From contig JASHUP010000148.1 of the NCBI GenBank assembly GCA_030039915.1, forward strand, positions 1 to 12,051: a stretch of DNA of 12,051 nucleotides. The letters run 5' to 3'. The notes below the pieces were generated by a model. The model saw only the letters and a list, made by a program, of their open reading frames with translations, did not search any database and was not told where the DNA came from. Both the position numbers and the translations under genes were made by a program. How positions within the stretch are numbered: the first letter of the stretch is position 1; every line of letters starts with the position of its first letter. This DNA is from Thermoplasmata archaeon. GTDB lineage: Archaea > Thermoplasmatota > Thermoplasmata > UBA184. Below are positions 1 to 6,637 of this stretch, one piece after another.

Positions 1-731
1 TCGTCCTTCGGCGGCAGTATCGACGTCCCGACCGGTCCGCGAACGATCTTGAGTCGGGCGGAGTCCTCGCCGGGCACCTTGAGCTCGGAGAGCGCGACGA
101 GCGCCTGGAACGCGGATTGCGCGTAGTTGACGGTCGTCTTCGTGTGCCCGTCCGTGAACCCCCAGGCGTCCGTGATCCCCGCGAACCGAAGGATCGGCTT
201 CGCGACATCCCCGACAGCGAGGCCGACTCCCCGCGGAGCGGGCTTGAACGTGACCACGACGGACCCGGCGCGGCCCTGCACCTGGAACGGAAGCGTGTGC
301 GCGCGGCCGCAGCCGCACTCCCAACTGCCGCACCCGCGGAAAACCTCGACGATCTCGAGCTTGGCCCGGTCGATGGCCCGCCGGATCGTTGGCCCGACCT
401 CGCGGCCCTTGGCCCGTCCGAGGCCGACGAACCCGTCGCCGTTGCCGACGACGACCGTGACGGCGAACTTGAACCGTCGGCCGGAGTCGGTCATCCGCTG
501 GACCATGTTGACGTCCAGCACCTCGTCGTGCAGCCCCGGGAGCAACTTGTCGACGATCTGGGGTTCGCGCAACGGGAGGCCGCTCTCGAGCGCGCCGCTC
601 ATCGTCGTGATCTCGTCCGAAGCGACCCGTCGGCCGAGCTCGGTCTTCGGAACCCACGGCGGGGGCGCCGCCGGGCTGCCGGGGCCTGAGGGACCGGCGC
701 GCATCGAGGGGCCGATCGACGCGCCGCTCAC
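1..731 (-). CDS. rps5: Small-subunit ribosomal protein uS5, 3' end cut by window edge
   Basis: Small-subunit protein uS5, which sits near the mRNA entry and decoding region of the 30S subunit and affects accuracy. The 243 visible residues start with a Pro/Ala/Gly-rich stretch (about 1-25), then WVPKT (26-30), the double-stranded-RNA-binding-like S5 domain (about 68-132, with VVVGNGDGFVGLGRAKGREV at 93-112), the archaeal cysteine cluster CGSWECGC (134-141), and the C-terminal domain to ILPPKD (238-243) with no stop, so the last residues lie outside the window. I chose the GTG at 731-729: it overlaps the uL18 stop as GTGA and has GGAGG at 739-743, 7 nt upstream. The in-frame ATG at 704-702 has no such site. 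Archaeal uS5 is usually about 210-240 residues, so little is missing. Family assignment is very secure. Confidence 0.96.
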   Translation of the reverse strand, partial: MSGASIGPSMRAGPSGPGSPAAPPPWVPKTELGRRVASDEITTMSGALESGLPLREPQIVDKLLPGLHDEVLDVNMVQRMTDSGRRFKFAVTVVVGNGDGFVGLGRAKGREVGPTIRRAIDRAKLEIVEVFRGCGSWECGCGRAHTLPFQVQGRAGSVVVTFKPAPRGVGLAVGDVAKPILRFAGITDAWGFTDGHTKTTVNYAQSAFQALVALSELKVPGEDSARLKIVRGPVGTSILPPKD

Positions 732-1255
732 GGCTTCGCCTCCGGTCGGCTCGCCAAGTTGGGGAGCTTCAGTTTGTACGCCTCGAGCGGCTGCGGCAGC
801 GGTTTCGGCAGGTGCGAGCCGTTCAACCGATCCACGCTCGGGAACCCGCCCTCTCCGTGCGGGACCTCGACGCCCGCGTCGAGCAGTCCTTTGAGGGCGG
901 CCGCAAGGCGTCCTCCGACGGTCGGGTGACGGAGGCCGGTGTCGAGGACGGCTTCCTCCGCGCCGGCCGACTTCGAGCGGAGTCCCGCGAGGTACGCGGT
1001 GAGATACGCCGCCGGGGTCGACGAGAGACTCGAGGGTGGGAATCCGAGCGACCCGAGCTCTTGGCTCTCGGCCGTCGCGACCACCCGGTCGCCGGCGGGG
1101 TCGAACCGGACGATCGACACCCGAACCCGTCGGTCGGAGAATCGAACGACCGCACGCGCCGTTCCGGACTTGAGGAGGCGAAGACGGACCCGGTAGTCGG
1201 TCTTGCCCTCCCGACGGCGGCGGAAGTGGACCCGATAGCGCGGACCGGTGCTCAC
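728..1255 (-). CDS. rpl18: Large-subunit ribosomal protein uL18
   Basis: uL18, the 5S rRNA-binding protein of the large subunit; with uL5 it anchors the 5S particle in the central protuberance. The 175 residues begin STGPRYRVHFRRRREGKTDY (2-21), the standard archaeal uL18 N-terminus, followed by the strand rich in basic residues (RVRLRLLKSG, 22-31), VRFSDRRVRVSIVRFDPAGD (37-56), the AAYLTAYLAGLRSKSAG helix (82-98) and the DTGLRHPTVGGRLAAALKGL region (105-124). The start is GTG at 1255-1253, overlapping the eL19 stop by 4 nt, with GGAGG at 1263-1267 spaced 7 nt away. The same open frame continues upstream to an ATG at 1666, but that extension is antisense-like shadow inside eL19. The C-terminus (LKLPNLASRPEAKP) is normal for archaea. 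Confidence 0.96.
   Translation of the reverse strand: MSTGPRYRVHFRRRREGKTDYRVRLRLLKSGTARAVVRFSDRRVRVSIVRFDPAGDRVVATAESQELGSLGFPPSSLSSTPAAYLTAYLAGLRSKSAGAEEAVLDTGLRHPTVGGRLAAALKGLLDAGVEVPHGEGGFPSVDRLNGSHLPKPLPQPLEAYKLKLPNLASRPEAKP
739..743 (-). promoter_or_regulatory. Ribosome binding site deciding the GTG start of uS5
   Basis: GGAGG on the minus strand, inside the last codons of uL18 and 7 nt before the GTG at 731. The competing ATG 27 nt downstream lacks a comparable site, so this decides the start of uS5. Confidence 0.7.
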
Positions 1256-1713
1256 GACGACCCCTCCTTGAGGTGGCCCGCGAGACGCAGGTTGACGATA
1301 AGGTGCGCGCGGCTGCGGAACATTCCGCCCTTCGCGCGACGGTAGAACTCCCGATACACGGAGGGGGGGATCTTTCGGGTCGCGCGGAGCTCCTGGAGGA
1401 GCTTTCGCTGCGCCCGGATCCGCCGCATCCAGCGCTCCTTGCGCGGGACGCGCGAGGAAGGAGTGCCGCGGCGGGAACCGGGTCCGGAGTGGCGACCCTG
1501 GTCGACCTCGTGGGCGTGGCGCTTCGCCCGCACCCGGGAGACGCCGCGGATCGGCGCACGCCGGATCACCCCGGCCTTGATCGCGCTCCGTACATCGGAC
1601 CGCGTGACCGCGTCCGCGAGCTCCTCCTGGCTCGCGGGGTCGATCCAGACGCGACCCTCGCCGCACTTGAGCAACGAGGCGGCCAGCCTCCGTTGGTTCG
1701 CGAGGTCCGGCAT
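1252..1713 (-). CDS. rpl19e: Large-subunit ribosomal protein eL19
   Basis: eL19, a large-subunit protein of archaea and eukaryotes with no bacterial homologue in sequence; in eukaryotes it takes part in an intersubunit bridge. The 153 residues show the family N-terminus (LANQRRLAASLLKCGEGRVW, 4-23), the DVRSAIKAGVI segment (40-50), the basic central region with GRHSGPGSRRGTPSSRVPRK (73-92; compare the common GxGSRKGxxxAR pattern), and the C-terminal helical part RMRRIRAQRKLLQELR-like segment (95-110) ending in YREFYRRAKGGMFRSRAHL (120-138). Start is ATG at 1713, 5 nt after the eL32 stop, with GGAGG about 10 nt upstream. Length is normal for archaea. Confidence 0.97.
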   Translation of the reverse strand: MPDLANQRRLAASLLKCGEGRVWIDPASQEELADAVTRSDVRSAIKAGVIRRAPIRGVSRVRAKRHAHEVDQGRHSGPGSRRGTPSSRVPRKERWMRRIRAQRKLLQELRATRKIPPSVYREFYRRAKGGMFRSRAHLIVNLRLAGHLKEGSS

Positions 1714-1718
1714 CCGCG

Positions 1719-2288
1719 CTACGCCTCCTGTTCCGACTTGACGATGGGGTTCAGCACGCGGATCCCGAGCTTGCGCGCGGTCTCCTCGAGAACGAGGCGG
1801 CGGCGCGTCCCGACCGTCCGGGCGATGATCGCGGCCTCGAGGTGGGCGTTCATCCCGGTGAGGTCGTCGGGCGTGCGAACGAGGACCGGTCGGAATCCGC
1901 TCGGGACCAGGCCCCGGACCTTGGCCGGCGACCGGTAGCCGACCCGGACCACCTTCGGCCGGTATCCGTAGTGACGGCGCTGCTTCGACTGGAGACCCCG
2001 CGGGCGACGCCAGGTGCCGTCTCGGCCGATCCGGTAGTATCGATACCGCGCTTGCCGGCCGAAGATCGGCCGACGTCGGTCGATCTGCCCGCGCGCGCGG
2101 AGAAGCCTGCGCTGACCCGCGGGCAGCTCGGCCCGTCGGGGCGTGCGGGGTGTCTCGGAACGATCCTCCTCGGGCTTGGGAGCCGGGGCTTCCTCCTTCG
2201 GGGCCGGCTTCGACCGGCGGCGCGGCGGGGACTTGCGCGGGGCTTCCTCCGCCGCCTCCGACTTCGCGGCCGTGGCCTCTTCCGCCAT
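1719..2288 (-). CDS. rpl32e: Large-subunit ribosomal protein eL32 with low-complexity N-terminal extension
   Basis: eL32, an archaeal/eukaryotic protein of the large subunit. The conserved core runs from about residue 61 to 180: QIDRRRPIFGRQ (68-79), RYYRIGRDGTWRRPRGLQSK (83-102), then the globular end with VRTPDDLTGMNAHLEAA (137-153) and IARTVGTRRRLVLEETA (155-171). Before it lies an extension of about 55 residues made almost only of Ala, Glu, Lys, Pro and Arg. Halophilic archaea also have long eL32 N-terminal extensions, but theirs are helix-hairpin-helix-like; this one looks disordered. Start ATG at 2288 shares one base with the uL6 stop (TGATG), with GGAGG 8 nt upstream, so the extension is likely translated. 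A 28-nt piece of the extension is nearly identical to part of the uL24 tail. No later Met start is available before the core. Confidence 0.95.
   Translation of the reverse strand: MAEEATAAKSEAAEEAPRKSPPRRRSKPAPKEEAPAPKPEEDRSETPRTPRRAELPAGQRRLLRARGQIDRRRPIFGRQARYRYYRIGRDGTWRRPRGLQSKQRRHYGYRPKVVRVGYRSPAKVRGLVPSGFRPVLVRTPDDLTGMNAHLEAAIIARTVGTRRRLVLEETARKLGIRVLNPIVKSEQEA
2191..2218 (-). repeat. 28-nt segment shared with uL24 tail (copy in eL32)
   Basis: Matches 4665-4692 at 27 of 28 positions. It encodes the RSKPAPKEE stretch (residues 25-33) of the eL32 extension in the same reading frame as the uL24 copy. It includes an AAGGAGGA element, which here is internal to a gene. Confidence 0.75.
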
Positions 2289-2851
2289 CAGCTGGCCTCC
2301 TTCAGATGGGCCCGTTCGACGAGGTAGATTCCGTCCTGGAACACCCGGGGATCGTACTCGCGGATGTGACTCGCGCGCTCGATGTTGGCCGCGCTCTGGC
2401 CGACCTGCTCGATGTCGTGTCCGGAGATGATGACGAACTCCCCGTCGACGCGGGCCGTCGTTCCGGGCACGAGGTCGGAGGAGCGCGGGTGCTTCTCGCC
2501 GAGGAAGTTCTCGATGAGGATGTGGTTCTCCTTCACCTGGACCTTCATCGGGAAGTGCGCGGCGACGACCTTGAGACGCGCCTCCACTCCGAGCGTGAGC
2601 GAACCGGAAAGGTTCCGAAGGTGGGCGGCCCAGGTCTTGAGCAGGGCCTGCGAGCGCTTGCGGTGCGCGGGAATGCGCAACGCGAGCGTCGCGACCCCCT
2701 TCTCGGTCGTCAGGTGAAGTGCGTCCGACGGGAAGGGGCGTTCGACCGAGCCGAGCGGCCCCTTGGCGACCAGCCGGCGGCCGTGCAGGACGAAGGAGAC
2801 GCCCTTCGGCACCTCGACCGTGTCGTGGCTGCGGTCCGGCTCAGTAGACAT
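2288..2851 (-). CDS. rpl6: Large-subunit ribosomal protein uL6
   Basis: uL6, near the factor-binding site and sarcin-ricin loop of the large subunit. The 187 residues carry the two tandem L6 folds: first VEVPKGVSFVLHGRRLVAKG (12-31) followed by LGSVERPFPSD (34-44), second around FPMKVQVKENHILIENFLGE (100-119). The archaeal/eukaryotic marks NFLGEKHPR (115-123) and DPRVFQDGIYLVE (167-179) are clear. The start ATG at 2851 lies 11 nt inside the end of uS8; the nearest GGAGG is about 14 nt upstream, so translation may depend on reading through uS8. Length is normal. Confidence 0.97.
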   Translation of the reverse strand: MSTEPDRSHDTVEVPKGVSFVLHGRRLVAKGPLGSVERPFPSDALHLTTEKGVATLALRIPAHRKRSQALLKTWAAHLRNLSGSLTLGVEARLKVVAAHFPMKVQVKENHILIENFLGEKHPRSSDLVPGTTARVDGEFVIISGHDIEQVGQSAANIERASHIREYDPRVFQDGIYLVERAHLKEAS

Positions 2852-3230
2852 AGGCGAGCAACCGACCTCCGATCTTGAGCTCCCGCGCTTGCTGGTGGGA
2901 GAGGACGCCGCGGTTCGTGGAGAGGACGAGGATGCCGAAGTCCTGAGCGGGCAGGAACCGCGACTCGAATCGCTCGAGCCCGTCGAAGGCGACCGCGAGA
3001 CGGGGCTTGATCACGCCGCAGTAGTTGATCCGGCGGCCGAGCGAGACGTCGTACTTTCCACCCCGACCGGTCGGGACGAAGGTGAACTCCTCGATGTAGT
3101 GATGCTCGCGGAAGATGCGCAGCACTTCGGCGATGAGCTTGGACGTCGGGGCGATCTCGACGCGGGGTTTGCCGTCGCGGTCGGCGTGGCGGAGCGTCAC
3201 GAGCGCATCGTTCAGTAGGTCCATCTGCAT
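2841..3230 (-). CDS. rps8: Small-subunit ribosomal protein uS8
   Basis: uS8, a primary 16S rRNA-binding protein of the central domain. The 129 residues show the archaeal form: MDLLNDALVTLRHADRDGK at 3-21, SKLIAEVLRIFREHHYIEEF (30-49), the insert-bearing middle with GRINYCGVIKPRLAV-like sequence (66-80), and the conserved C-terminal STNRGVLSHQQARELKIGG (104-122). Start ATG at 3230 has GGAGGG about 9 nt upstream in the 12-nt gap after uS14. The second Met (residue 3) would give almost the same protein, so the exact start is slightly uncertain. In bacteria uS8 is the translational repressor of the spc operon; whether it acts so here is unknown. Confidence 0.97.
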   Translation of the reverse strand: MQMDLLNDALVTLRHADRDGKPRVEIAPTSKLIAEVLRIFREHHYIEEFTFVPTGRGGKYDVSLGRRINYCGVIKPRLAVAFDGLERFESRFLPAQDFGILVLSTNRGVLSHQQARELKIGGRLLAYVY

Positions 3231-3242
3231 CGTGCCGCCCTC

Positions 3243-3392
3243 CTACTGGTACTTCCTGAAGCCGAGGTCCATCGCCACCTCGCGAAAGCATTGGCGGCAG
3301 AGGTGGAGGCCGTAGCGGCGGACGATGCCCCGCTTTCGGTCGCAGCGCAGGCACCCGTCCTTGCGCCCGAAATTCTTCTTGGGCTCACTCAA
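3243..3392 (-). CDS. rps14: Small-subunit ribosomal protein uS14, zinc type, TTG start
   Basis: uS14, a small zinc protein of the 30S head that contacts the 16S 3' domain. Only 49 residues: [20 protein letters not shown] (2-21), then [20 protein letters not shown] and LGFRKYQ. Cys14, Cys17, Cys32 and Cys35 form CxxC-x14-CxxC, the usual zinc site of archaeal uS14. The start is a TTG at 3392-3390: an in-frame stop lies at 3401-3399 and no ATG or GTG lies between, so TTG is the only option. GGTGA (3399-3403) is 6 nt upstream. The gene begins inside the last codons of uL5 and overlaps its stop by 8 nt, while the uS8 start follows after 12 nt. The gene is short enough and its start unusual enough to be missed by simple gene finding. 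Confidence 0.95.
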   Translation of the reverse strand: MSEPKKNFGRKDGCLRCDRKRGIVRRYGLHLCRQCFREVAMDLGFRKYQ

Positions 3393-3948
3393 GGATCGTC
3401 ACCCCCAGCTGCGCGACGAGGAACGCGCGGGTCTCCTCGCGCGTGGAGCGGAGGGACTTCGGGAGGGGTCGCGCCTGGAGACGCCGGTTGCGGATCCGGT
3501 GGCCCGTACGGCCCATCTCGACCGCGATGTCCATCCCGTGGATGCCGATCGCCGGGTCGTACTTCATTCCGGAGAAGTCGGTGTAATCCGCGATCCCGAA
3601 CGAAAAATTCCCGTTCCGGTCGATCGAATCGATGTCGAACTGCCGATCGCGGGCCTCGAAGGCCCGCTGGAGGAACTCGAGCGCGGCGTCGCCGCGCAGG
3701 GTGACCTTCGCTCCGATCTCCTGGCCCTGCCGAATGCCAAAATCGCGGTTGGTGGAGTGGGACCGGGTCGCGACCGGCTTCTGGCGGGTGACCATCTGAA
3801 GGACCTTCTCGGCCTTCGTGCGCGGATCTCCCGATTCGCCGACGCCGGCGTTCACGACGACCTTGATGACGCGCACGACGCGGTGCGGATTGCTCCGGCC
3901 GGGGGTCGAGGATGTTTCTCCGGCGACGGAGGAGGGGGCCGCGCTCAT
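3385..3948 (-). CDS. rpl5: Large-subunit ribosomal protein uL5
   Basis: uL5 binds 5S rRNA with uL18 and lies in the central protuberance, contacting P-site tRNA and the small subunit. The conserved part starts at about residue 23: [20 protein letters not shown] (24-43), [18 protein letters not shown] (46-63), [17 protein letters not shown] (71-87), then [18 protein letters not shown] (115-132) and [18 protein letters not shown] (135-152). The first 22 residues are an Ala/Ser/Thr/Pro-rich extension; archaeal uL5 usually begins close to the xVxKVVVNIGVGE block. ATG at 3948 overlaps the eS4 stop by 4 nt and has GGAG 8 nt upstream, which favours this start. There is no Met between it and residue 51. 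Confidence 0.97.
   Translation of the reverse strand: MSAAPSSVAGETSSTPGRSNPHRVVRVIKVVVNAGVGESGDPRTKAEKVLQMVTRQKPVATRSHSTNRDFGIRQGQEIGAKVTLRGDAALEFLQRAFEARDRQFDIDSIDRNGNFSFGIADYTDFSGMKYDPAIGIHGMDIAVEMGRTGHRIRNRRLQARPLPKSLRSTREETRAFLVAQLGVTILE
3399..3403 (-). promoter_or_regulatory. Ribosome binding site for the TTG start of uS14
   Basis: GGTGA on the minus strand, inside the final codons of uL5 and 6 nt before TTG at 3392. It matches the archaeal anti-Shine-Dalgarno tail and supports the non-ATG start. Confidence 0.65.
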
Positions 3949-4661
3949 CGGTCGACTCCTTCCGCGAGCGTGACCTCGGGAACCGTCTGACCGACGACGT
4001 AGACGTACTCCTTGACGGTCGAGAACCCTTCCTTGAAATGGACGAGGTTCGCCTGCGAGGAGTTCCGGACCTCGACCCGCTCCACGCGGGCGAGCTCGCC
4101 GACATGGGAGCCGCCGGCGACGTAGGCGAGCGCGCCGGGAGCGAGCGGAATGTGCTCGACGACCTTTTGGCCGGGGAGCGAGATCTTGACGGAGTCACCG
4201 ACCCGATACGGGGTGGACGCGGCGACGAGCAGGTTCCGTCCATCGTGGAGCGTCACCTCGACCCGGCCGCCGGTGACCGCGTGCTTGAATCGGACCCTTC
4301 CGATCTTGAGCGCGGCCTCGGTCGACGGGATCGTGACCAGGGTCAGTTTTCCCCGGCGGTTCTTGACGATCCGGTAGTGCGCGTCGAGGGGAGCAGCGAG
4401 GGAGAGCGTGTCCATCAAGCCGAGTCCGCGGGAGAGGTCGCGGGCGACCTTCCCGTCGACCTTCACGGCCCCCGTTCGCAGCAGGATGCGCGCCTCCCGC
4501 GCGCTCGCGACGATATGCCGGAGGTCCCGAAGGACCAAGAGCAGCGGGATCGACTGGTCCTGCGCATGGGGTCCGGGGGCCGGACGCTTCAGCCACTTCG
4601 TCCCCTTGCGCGGAACCGTCCAGCTCCGCGGGGCCGCCCGTCGCTTGAGTCGGAACGTCAT
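3945..4661 (-). CDS. rps4e: Small-subunit ribosomal protein eS4
   Basis: eS4, an archaeal/eukaryotic small-subunit protein unrelated overall to bacterial uS4. The 238 residues start RLKRRAAPRSWTVPRKGTKW (4-23), the typical eS4 N-terminus, followed by an S4-type RNA-binding segment (VLRDLRHIVASAREARILLR, 43-62, then GAVKVDGKVARDLSRGLGLMD), the central domain (KTLVTIPSTEAALKIG-like, 105-121), and a C-terminal KOW-like part with GGSHVGELARVERVE (183-197). Start ATG at 4661 overlaps the uL24 stop by 4 nt. Its Shine-Dalgarno site is formed by the Lys-Glu-Glu-Glu codons of the uL24 tail (GGAGG at 4666-4670, 4 nt away). Length and order (uL24, eS4, uL5) are standard for archaea. Confidence 0.97.
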   Translation of the reverse strand: MTFRLKRRAAPRSWTVPRKGTKWLKRPAPGPHAQDQSIPLLLVLRDLRHIVASAREARILLRTGAVKVDGKVARDLSRGLGLMDTLSLAAPLDAHYRIVKNRRGKLTLVTIPSTEAALKIGRVRFKHAVTGGRVEVTLHDGRNLLVAASTPYRVGDSVKISLPGQKVVEHIPLAPGALAYVAGGSHVGELARVERVEVRNSSQANLVHFKEGFSTVKEYVYVVGQTVPEVTLAEGVDR

Positions 4662-5233
4662 TCCTCCTCCTTCGCGGCCGGCTTCGACCGGCTCCGGCTC
4701 GCGGCCGGCGCCGGGGCGGGGGGGCTCTCGGCGGTCTCCTCGTCCTCGTCCTCCGATTCCTCGGCGGGTGCGGCGGGCGGAGCGGCTTCCGTCCCGGCGG
4801 TCGGCGGAGGGGCTTCGGAGGACTCCTCCGTCTCCTCGGGGGTTTCGCCGCGCTCCTCGGGCGTCACGTCTTCGTCCCGAATGCGCAGGTCCCGTCGGCG
4901 CCAGGCGTCCGAAAGGTTGAGCCGCGTGATGACGAGATGGCTTGTCCTCAGCGCGAGCGGCTTCAGCTTCTCGTCGGCCATCTTGAGCGTGACGTTGTCG
5001 AGCGTGACGGAGTAGTCGCGTCGGTTGACCTTCGCGACGCGCTCCTCGCGGCCGACGAAGCTCCCCGACAGCACCCGAACGGTGTCGCCCTTGCGAATCG
5101 GCGCCGCCCGGCGATGGAACCGCGCCTTGAGCTCGCGCGAGAGCGGCACGGTCATCCGGACCCGCCGCTCGAACGTGTGCGCGGTGTAGAGCGCCTTTCG
5201 CTGGCGGCGGGGAGAATGCGGAGAAGCGGACAT
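4658..5233 (-). CDS. rpl24: Large-subunit ribosomal protein uL24 with acidic C-terminal tail
   Basis: uL24 is an assembly-initiator protein of the large subunit, located near the peptide exit tunnel. The archaeal core is clear: SPRRQRKALYTAHTFERR (7-24), LSRELKARFHRRAAPIRKGD (31-50), a KOW motif starting RKGDTVRVLSGSFVGREERV (47-66), VTLDNVTLKMADEKL (76-90) and VITRLNLSDAWRR (101-113). After about residue 120 comes a tail of about 70 residues rich in Glu, Pro and Ala, ending RSRSKPAAKEEE. Archaeal uL24 is normally about 115-130 residues, so the tail is an extra. Start ATG at 5233 has GGAGGA about 8 nt upstream in the 13-nt gap after uL14. The same frame opens further upstream (to 5341) inside uL14; that part has no homology to the family. 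Confidence 0.96.
   Translation of the reverse strand: MSASPHSPRRQRKALYTAHTFERRVRMTVPLSRELKARFHRRAAPIRKGDTVRVLSGSFVGREERVAKVNRRDYSVTLDNVTLKMADEKLKPLALRTSHLVITRLNLSDAWRRRDLRIRDEDVTPEERGETPEETEESSEAPPPTAGTEAAPPAAPAEESEDEDEETAESPPAPAPAASRSRSKPAAKEEE
4665..4692 (-). repeat. 28-nt segment shared with eL32 extension (copy in uL24)
   Basis: Matches 2191-2218 at 27 of 28 positions and encodes RSKPAAKEE near the C-terminus of uL24. The GGAGG in this copy doubles as the ribosome binding site of eS4. Confidence 0.75.
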
Positions 5234-5246
5234 GCGAATGGTCCTC

Positions 5247-5645
5247 CTACAGAATGATCGAGGACGCGGCGGCGATCCGCGGCCACCGCTCGGCGGCCTC
5301 CTTCGCCACCGGTCCCTTGATCTGCGAGCCCTTGATCTCACCGGTCTCCGTCGTGATGACGGCGGCGTTGTCCTCGAACTGGACGCGCGTCCCGTCGGCC
5401 CGCCGGAACGGAGAGCGAGCGCGCACGATCACGGCGTGCAGCACCTGACGGCGCATCTCGGGCGTGCCCTTCTTCACGGAGACAATGATGAGGTCGGCGA
5501 TGCCCGCCCGCGGGTAGCGGCGGTGGGTGCCGTGCCAGTTGCGCACGGCGATGATCTCGACGATCTTCGCGCCGGTGTTGTCGACGCACTCGAGCCTCGC
5601 CCCTTTGGGGAGCGATCGGCCCCGCCGGCCCGCGAGACCCTTCAT
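5247..5645 (-). CDS. rpl14: Large-subunit ribosomal protein uL14
   Basis: uL14, a conserved 50S protein at the subunit interface that takes part in bridges to the small subunit. The 132 residues include [20 protein letters not shown] (16-35), [20 protein letters not shown] (43-62), [20 protein letters not shown] (66-85) and the end block [20 protein letters not shown] (90-109) with [18 protein letters not shown]. This is the full archaeal/eukaryotic form. Start ATG at 5645 overlaps the uS17 stop by 4 nt and has GGAGG 4 nt upstream. No oddities seen. Confidence 0.98.
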   Translation of the reverse strand: MKGLAGRRGRSLPKGARLECVDNTGAKIVEIIAVRNWHGTHRRYPRAGIADLIIVSVKKGTPEMRRQVLHAVIVRARSPFRRADGTRVQFEDNAAVITTETGEIKGSQIKGPVAKEAAERWPRIAAASSIIL

Positions 5646-6070
5646 GGAGCCTCCGCGGGGGTCGCGGGAGCGGTCTCGGCCGGGACCGGCTCCTCACCCT
5701 TCACCCGGCGCGCCGCTTCGCCGAGGTCCTCGACGATGCAGAACGAGACGAGCTTCGACAGCGGTCGGGTCTCGGCGATGCGGACCCGGTGGCCCACCGG
5801 AACGTTGAGGCAGGGGGGCGCATGCGCCAGGTACCGGCGCCGGCGCTTCTCGTACCGCTCGAACTTGGCCACGTAGTGAAGGAGCGTCCGTTCCACGACC
5901 GCGGTCCGCTGCATCCCGGTGGAGACCACGGTTCCCTCGAGCACCTGGCCCCGCACCGGGAGGCGGCCGTGGAACGGACAGTGCCGATCGTCGCACCGCG
6001 CCTTCGGGGCTCGCACGTCGAGGCCGATGTCGCGCGCCCGGCGAGCGTGCGTCGTGCGCGGTGGTGTCAT
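5642..6070 (-). CDS. rps17: Small-subunit ribosomal protein uS17
   Basis: uS17, a primary 16S rRNA-binding protein of the 5' and central domains with an OB fold. The 142 residues contain the archaeal mark [16 protein letters not shown] (26-41), then the OB-fold strands [20 protein letters not shown] (44-63), the basic loop [20 protein letters not shown] (70-89) and [19 protein letters not shown] (92-110). The last 20 residues or so (after about 122) form a Pro/Ala/Glu tail not typical of the family, which is usually about 105-120 residues long. Start ATG at 6070 overlaps the Rpp29 stop by 4 nt, with GGAGG 5 nt upstream. Confidence 0.97.
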   Translation of the reverse strand: MTPPRTTHARRARDIGLDVRAPKARCDDRHCPFHGRLPVRGQVLEGTVVSTGMQRTAVVERTLLHYVAKFERYEKRRRRYLAHAPPCLNVPVGHRVRIAETRPLSKLVSFCIVEDLGEAARRVKGEEPVPAETAPATPAEAP

Positions 6071-6393
6071 GCTGACCTCCGAGAGCCGCCCGTCAGCAGG
6101 CGCTTCGTGCGGTCCTCGGGCCGCACGCGTAGGACGTCCCCTCTTAACGGTAACTCTCGCGATGCGAACGCGATCGTCCCTTCGAGCCCCGCCTTCGGGA
6201 GGCGCACCGTGCGCGAGGAGCCGGCCAGTCGAACGGTGATGGTGGAGAGAGATTCGTCGACGAGGGTGCCCGAGATCGGGACGCGGTGGCCCGACGCCGC
6301 GGGGATCTGGACCGATGCGCCCAGAATCTCGCCGGCGAGAGCCTCGCGCTCGACGCGGGAGAGGCTGGTAAGGGCGTAGGAACTCTTCGGCAT
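6067..6393 (-). CDS. rnp1: Ribonuclease P protein component 1 (Rpp29/Pop4)
   Basis: Archaeal RNase P protein of the Rpp29/Pop4 family; with Rpp21 it binds the specificity domain of RNase P RNA and aids removal of tRNA 5' leaders. The 108 residues match the Sm-like barrel of the family: GEILGASVQI (21-30), GHRVPISGTLVDESLSTITV (35-54; compare the family pattern G-x-VVDET-x-NT), RTVRLPKAGLEGTIAF (61-76) and RGDVLRVRPEDRTKRL (84-99). The family shows weak identity, so position is important evidence: between uL29 and uS17 is its usual site in archaea. Start ATG at 6393 is 4 nt after the uL29 stop, with AGGTGA about 4 nt upstream. It is the only gene in the operon that does not encode a ribosomal protein. 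Confidence 0.9.
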   Translation of the reverse strand: MPKSSYALTSLSRVEREALAGEILGASVQIPAASGHRVPISGTLVDESLSTITVRLAGSSRTVRLPKAGLEGTIAFASRELPLRGDVLRVRPEDRTKRLLTGGSRRSA

Positions 6394-6397
6394 CGGC

Positions 6398-6637
6398 TCA
6401 CCTACGCGCCTCCTCCGACCGGCGACTCTCTCGAGAGACGCGGGCGCGTTCGTTGAGGACCGTGAGCGCTCGGGCGACGTTGGTCCGGAGCGCGCGCATC
6501 CGGCCCGGACTCGGCGGCGCGCCGCCCATCGCCGCCACTCCGCGTTCCCGCAGGAGCAGGTTCTCGTCGTCGGCGATCCGGCGCTGGAGGTCCTCGTCCG
6601 ACAGCTCGCGCAGGTCCTTCATTCGCTGGAGCGTCAT
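6398..6637 (-). CDS. rpl29: Large-subunit ribosomal protein uL29
   Basis: uL29, a small two-helix protein near the peptide exit tunnel, at the docking site of SRP and other nascent-chain factors. The 79 residues show MKDLRELSDEDLQRRIADDE (6-25), the archaeal loop AAMGGAPPSPGRMRALRTNV (35-54; compare the usual GGxxENPGRIRxIR) and a second helix ARALTVLNERARV. The C-terminus is about 10 residues longer than common archaeal forms and Arg/Ser/Glu-rich. Start ATG at 6637 overlaps the uS3 stop by 4 nt; the nearest GGAGG is about 13 nt away, so termination-reinitiation is likely important. Confidence 0.95.
   Translation of the reverse strand: MTLQRMKDLRELSDEDLQRRIADDENLLLRERGVAAMGGAPPSPGRMRALRTNVARALTVLNERARVSRESRRSEEARR

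Noticed and set aside
702..704. ATG as start of uS5
   Set aside because: In frame and possible, but the GTG nine codons upstream has GGAGG at 7 nt and the same GTGA overlap as the uL18 start, whereas this ATG has no ribosome site.
3912..5015. Plus-strand open frame of 367 residues across uL5, eS4 and uL24
   Set aside because: It spans antisense of three real genes and is composed of Arg/Gly/Ser/Asp-rich sequence with no domain; GC-driven shadow frame.
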